From Isoetes taiwanensis (taxonomy: Eukaryota > Streptophyta > Lycopodiopsida > Isoetales > Isoetaceae): a stretch of DNA of 64,000 nucleotides. Positions 60,300 through 64,000 of this stretch are shown piece by piece. How positions within the stretch are numbered: the first letter of the stretch is position 1; each line of letters starts with the position of its first letter. Position numbers and translations under genes: made by a program. The stretch covers positions 19,293,616-19,357,615 of the forward strand of contig JAJEKV010000016.1 of assembly GCA_021234155.1 (NCBI GenBank). Reading direction: 5' to 3'. The notes below the pieces were generated by a model, which made no database searches, was not told the origin of the DNA, and saw nothing but the letters and a program-made list of their open reading frames with translations.

Positions 60300-62149
60300 C
60301 ATGCATGAGAAATTTTATTCTGGCCCGGAATAAGGTTCACAAAATCTTTGACCCATCGATATTGGGAAGAGCCATTTCCAACACAAGTTTATTTTGGAAT
60401 CCCAACTTTTCCAGAGATAACATTACCCCTCGGCCATTAATCATCCAAAGATCTATAAAAAATGGATGTCAAATGATATTTTAAATCTTGGTGATCTCTG
60501 GGATCACAATAGATGGATCTCCTGGACCAATTTGAAAAATAAAATTAGGGGCAGCTCTTCGACAAAAATTATTTTTAGATTTATCATGCAAAGAGTTAGA
60601 AATGTCAACATCTGAACAATCCTATCAACTGCCCAATGGACCCTTTACGGTAAGCCCGGTTATAATGTTTCCAAGATTTACAATGGCTTAAATAAGCCTC
60701 AAGTCCCATCAAATCTAAGCTCTATTGGGGTCTTTCAGGATGACACTGAAATCAAATTGTTCCAAAATATCTCGGCTCTCCTACCTCCCACCCAAGATTT
60801 CATACTTAGCATGGCTAATTGCAAATAAGAGTGTGTCATGCTTGGAAGCTATGTCAAGGCACTACAATTCAGCAACAAATTCTTTAACAAATTCAGTGAA
60901 TCCCTCTTGCCCTCTTGGTTTGGGTTATATAGAATCTATATGGAGCATATATTTGGTACATGTAAAACTTAATACCTTTTTGGACATGGTTTGAAGAGAC
61001 CTTTCATATAAATTGCCCTGCTACTTTGCTTGAATTTTTGATGAATGATGATGCATTTAAGAATTCTTTATCTTTGTATTGCTTTATGGAATGTCCGGAA
61101 GCATAGAAATAGGTGCCAATATGGAGGGAAACAAATATCTATATTACGGATTAAATCTCGGGTTATATATGACATTGAGATGGTTGCAACTATCAAAAAC
61201 ACACGCACAAAGATGACGTGGATACAAATTGGTTAAACATAGGCCAATTCATGGGAGCTCATAAAACCCGCTTTAAACTAAATTGTCATGATTCACTTAC
61301 TAACATTCATTGTATTTACGCTAGATTACATGAGGAGTCTTAAAGCAGAGACTTTGGCACTTCAGTTGAGCCGTGAGTCTGAGGTTGTTCCTGGACGGGT
61401 GGTACATGACATCTGATACACACATGACATGTGGGCAGAAATCGAGGCACCACAAATATAGACATAGTTGACATACCCCACGAGGAATTAGACGGGCAAT
61501 GGAATTTTGCGTATACATACTTAATGCATCAGCTATGGTGGTTTATGGAAATTAATAGCGGGGAATAACGGACCAACGGTTTGAGTTCTATAGGAATGTT
61601 ATTACCATCATAGGGACCCAAGCGTATGCATATGGAACCTTAATTATTCTGATGTCAACCACCAATGCGATGGGTTGATCATTGATTTGAACGGGGAGAT
61701 GGCGAAACTCTTGTACTTCAACCAAACTTCCAAGCTCAATTTGATTTTCTACACTCCTATCACTTTCACACAACTCATCTCAACATCCAAAATCGTTGAC
61801 TGTACCTATCCCTTTTTGGCCCGGATCGGGACTTACATATAACTTTTACAGCCCATTAACATCTACATTTTTCTCGAGAATTGAGCTGATATAAGTGTGT
61901 CTTGGGGCTGCCTACATATTAAGGCGCAAAGACACACCACATACTTCATTTTCTTTCTGATTAGTTATTTACTGTTCTTGCTAGCATATAACACTATTAT
62001 GTGTTTACAGCAGCACCTATCTCATTTGGATTTATCTGCACGTTTTATTATGAGTAGCTTATTTATAAAGGCTCACTCAATATGTTGTACCTTTTTCTAT
62101 AATTAATGGAAAAAACCCCATTCACTCAAAAAAAAAAAAAAAAAAAAAA
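60300..62149 (+). mobile_element. 5'-truncated L1-type LINE with poly(A) tail
   Basis: Plus-strand pieces match the C-terminal region of plant L1 ORF2: FWNPNFSRDNITPRPL near 60391-60440, WMSNDILNLGDLWDHNRW near 60461-60515, and a zinc-finger-like region with FEETFHINCPATLLEFLMND near 60990-61050. IALWNVRKHRNRCQYGGKQI and SRVIYDIEM follow near 61080-61180. The 3' flank ends with ATTAATGGAAAAAACCCC and a run of 22 A at 62128-62149. Endonuclease and the catalytic RT are absent, so this is a typical 5'-truncated insertion into the T-rich tract. The 5' boundary is approximate, and no target duplication was identified. Confidence 0.75.
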
Positions 62150-64000
62150 TATATTTCTATGGGTTTCTTCGCCTTGATCAATACGTCAAGTTGATTTTAG
62201 ACCGAATTTCTTCTATGCATGTCCTCGATATCAATTTTTGCATCTGGACTTATGCCTGGTTTTCCATTCGGTGGGCATTTAATTGCATTTTATCTTGTCA
62301 TTATACGTCATTTGGGTTTGATCCTTGGTTTGGTACCCTTGACATTGATGTGGTTGACGTTGTTTTTGTGCTAATGTGGTGTTATTTTTGAGGCATTTTT
62401 CCTTGCCATAGATGGGTCCTCAGTCTTTGTCCTTGGCTCGTCCATTAGAAGAGGACCCCTTTTTGCACCTCCGGAGATGGCGTTGACTGCTCACCACCTT
62501 TATACATCATATCTGAATGCATTGCATCCGGTAATTTGGCAATGCCTTACAAGGGCCGCAGGCGGACATTGGTGGCTTGTGGAATACTTCCGAGTGCTTT
62601 GCCTTTATGCCTCCTTTATCAAGGTTGTATGTTCCTTTTTACCTTTTTTCGTTTTGGTTGCCTGTGTGCTTCATTTATATGTAGCCTGATCTTATCAATT
62701 TTGTGTTTTCCCTATGGTTGTTTCCGTTTTTTTCCTTTGCACTTGTGTTTTCTATCGGATGTTGATGCCGCTAGGAGATTTTGTAATGGGGTTTCTCGAT
62801 TGGGTTGTGTATATCTTTTCATTTGTTCCTTTTTCCATTTTGGTTTTAGTTGCCATGAGGTTTCTTTATATGTCGCATGATCTTATAAATTTTATGTTTT
62901 CCCATGGTGGTTTCGGATTTTTTCTCTTTTGCAATTGTGTTTTTCTTTTGGATGTCGATGCAACAATTTATATATCGCTTGCTCTTATAAATTTTACATT
63001 TTTCCATGGTGGTTTCGGATTTTTCTCTCTTGCAATTGTGTTTTTCTCTTGGATGTCGATGCAACTAGGGGATTTTGTAATCGGGTTCTTAATTTGGTTG
63101 TGTATATTTTCCTATGGTCTTCTCATGGGGGTTTCAGATTCACCGTGGTTTCATTTCTTTTTTATTCCCCCGTATTGTGTGTTTGATGCTGCCACCTATG
63201 TCGTTTCACGATTTCTTGGCCTTGACTTTGTGCTTTCGGTTGCACTTTAATACTGTTTTACATTTATGCATTTTACACATTATGATCGCGTGGTTTCTTC
63301 TTCTTCATCTTATTGCTTTGGTTCTTGATCATTATTTCAGTGTTGCTTGATCTCTAGCGGGATTGCATATATGTGGGCCTCATTTTATTCACTCTATGCA
63401 TCTCTTAAACTTGTTTTTCTTCTCGTGTTGTTTTCCCATTTTTGTTTTCCCATTTATGCATACATGACATTTATTGGGTTTTCATTTTTCTGTTATTGTC
63501 TGCGGCGTATTTTGTACGCCCTATGCCCGATGTATGCCGCTTCCACACTTTCTTCACGATAAGTTTTCCTCTTTATCTTATTCCTCCTTGGGCCTTGTCT
63601 TGCTACCGGCTGCATTTTTACCTTATCTTGCATTAACATGGTTTCTTTTCTTCTCGTTGTTGTCCTTCTCGTTAAACTCTTTGGGGTGTCTTCTTCGCGA
63701 CTTCGTCATCGTGGAGGGCTTGTTTTATGGGGGGCGACCTTTTTCTTAGTCTCAGTAGGCTTTGGCGGCTTTTCTTTCCATTGTTTTGTTCTCTAATGTC
63801 CTTCCTTTTTTCGGTCAGTGATCTGCACGATCTATTGCGAGCACTTCCAAGGCTCTTCTCCCTCGCTTAAACTTTCTCCCCCCCCGGCTCGCTCGTGCTA
63901 TTTTCCCTTTATCCTCTTTGGCTCGTCGGTCTACCTCTCGTCGGGCTCGTCCCCCTCGTACCTTTTTCCTCCTGTGCCTCGACGTGTCACGGCTCTTTTT
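62150..64000. other. T-rich tract, right part
   Basis: Continuation of the T-rich composition seen before the LINE. Plus-strand frames are hydrophobic by composition. The end (63810-64000) becomes TC/CCTC-rich. No gene is supported. Confidence 0.55.
62684..63110. repeat. Threefold degenerate tandem repeat in the T-rich tract
   Basis: Three diverged copies begin near 62690, 62880 and 62982. Each runs CTTAT(A/C)AATTTT..TTTTCC, then ATGGTGGTTTC-GATTTTT, CTCTTGCAATTGTGTTTTTC and GGATGTCGATGC. Copies 1 and 3 continue into GG(A)GATTTTGTAAT.GGGTTTCT, which the middle copy lacks. The 178-codon frame at 62714-63250 spans the repeats and shows matching repeated hydrophobic text, so it is not evidence of a membrane protein. 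Confidence 0.8.

Noticed and set aside
62714-63250. 178-codon hydrophobic frame resembling a multi-pass membrane protein
   Set aside because: Caused by T-rich tandem repeats. Neighbouring frames are equally open and hydrophobic, and there are no conserved charged residues or motifs.

Overview
This 64 kb window looks like nuclear DNA from a large, repeat-dense land-plant genome. The support is: remains of an intron-containing ALS3/FetB-type permease gene of the plant kind; a plant-style TPR gene fragment; L1-type and RTE-type non-LTR retrotransposons; a non-autonomous LTR retrotransposon with a tRNA-Met-like primer site; and a Ulp1 protease gene of the sort carried by plant DNA transposons. 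A gymnosperm, fern or lycophyte is my guess from the repeat load and decay, but the sequence does not settle it. There is no bacterial gene organisation, rRNA, convincing tRNA or CRISPR array. Almost every coding region is broken by frameshifts and stops, so most long open frames here are accidental.

Layout. 1-13.0 kb: mostly non-coding. It has plus-strand coding traces (1.1-5.05 kb) sprinkled with small AAATCG...CGATTT inverted motifs, several local duplications, and a minus-strand TPR protein fragment (11.75-12.39 kb). 13.3-17.27 kb: a plus-strand RTE-like LINE (endonuclease, reverse transcriptase, (ATTCT)n tail), split by a ~430-bp element that recurs at 35.1 kb. 18.7-22.96 kb: a 35-bp minisatellite, then a decayed multi-exon gene ending in a Ulp1 (C48) protease domain. 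23.14-23.70 kb: an AC-rich block facing a GT-rich block, a potential giant foldback. 25.27-25.58 kb: a 12-copy array of the perfect palindrome AAGGAATATTCCTT. 27.1-28.2 kb (perhaps to 29.7 kb): a minus-strand DDE-like transposase relic. 31.0-31.48 kb: an AGATTCT-rich degenerate repeat. 37.2-41.8 kb: a minus-strand LTR element with two ~1.5-kb LTRs and only ~1.5 kb between them. 43.5-43.94 kb: a GGATCC-rich cluster.

44.4-57.9 kb is a diverged direct duplication of about 5 kb. Each copy contains an ALS3-like pseudogene and, to its right, the 3' part of an L1-type LINE, all on the minus strand. Only the right copy keeps the LINE's 5' half (ORF1, endonuclease and N-terminal RT), and only the left copy keeps the ALS3 C-terminus. 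The LINE must therefore have inserted beside the gene before the duplication. 57.95-64 kb is a strongly T-rich tract, interrupted at about 60.3-62.15 kb by a 5'-truncated plus-strand L1-type LINE with a 22-A tail, and containing a threefold tandem repeat at 62.68-63.11 kb.

The window is best read as nested and duplicated mobile DNA around a few host-gene fragments. The most unusual items are the palindrome array with its 140-bp higher-order period, the shared insertion target of the ~430-bp element, the Ulp1 gene with a duplicated exon, the quasi-palindrome family, and the ALS3+LINE duplication. Short indels are so frequent between repeat copies that assembly error should be considered alongside true decay.
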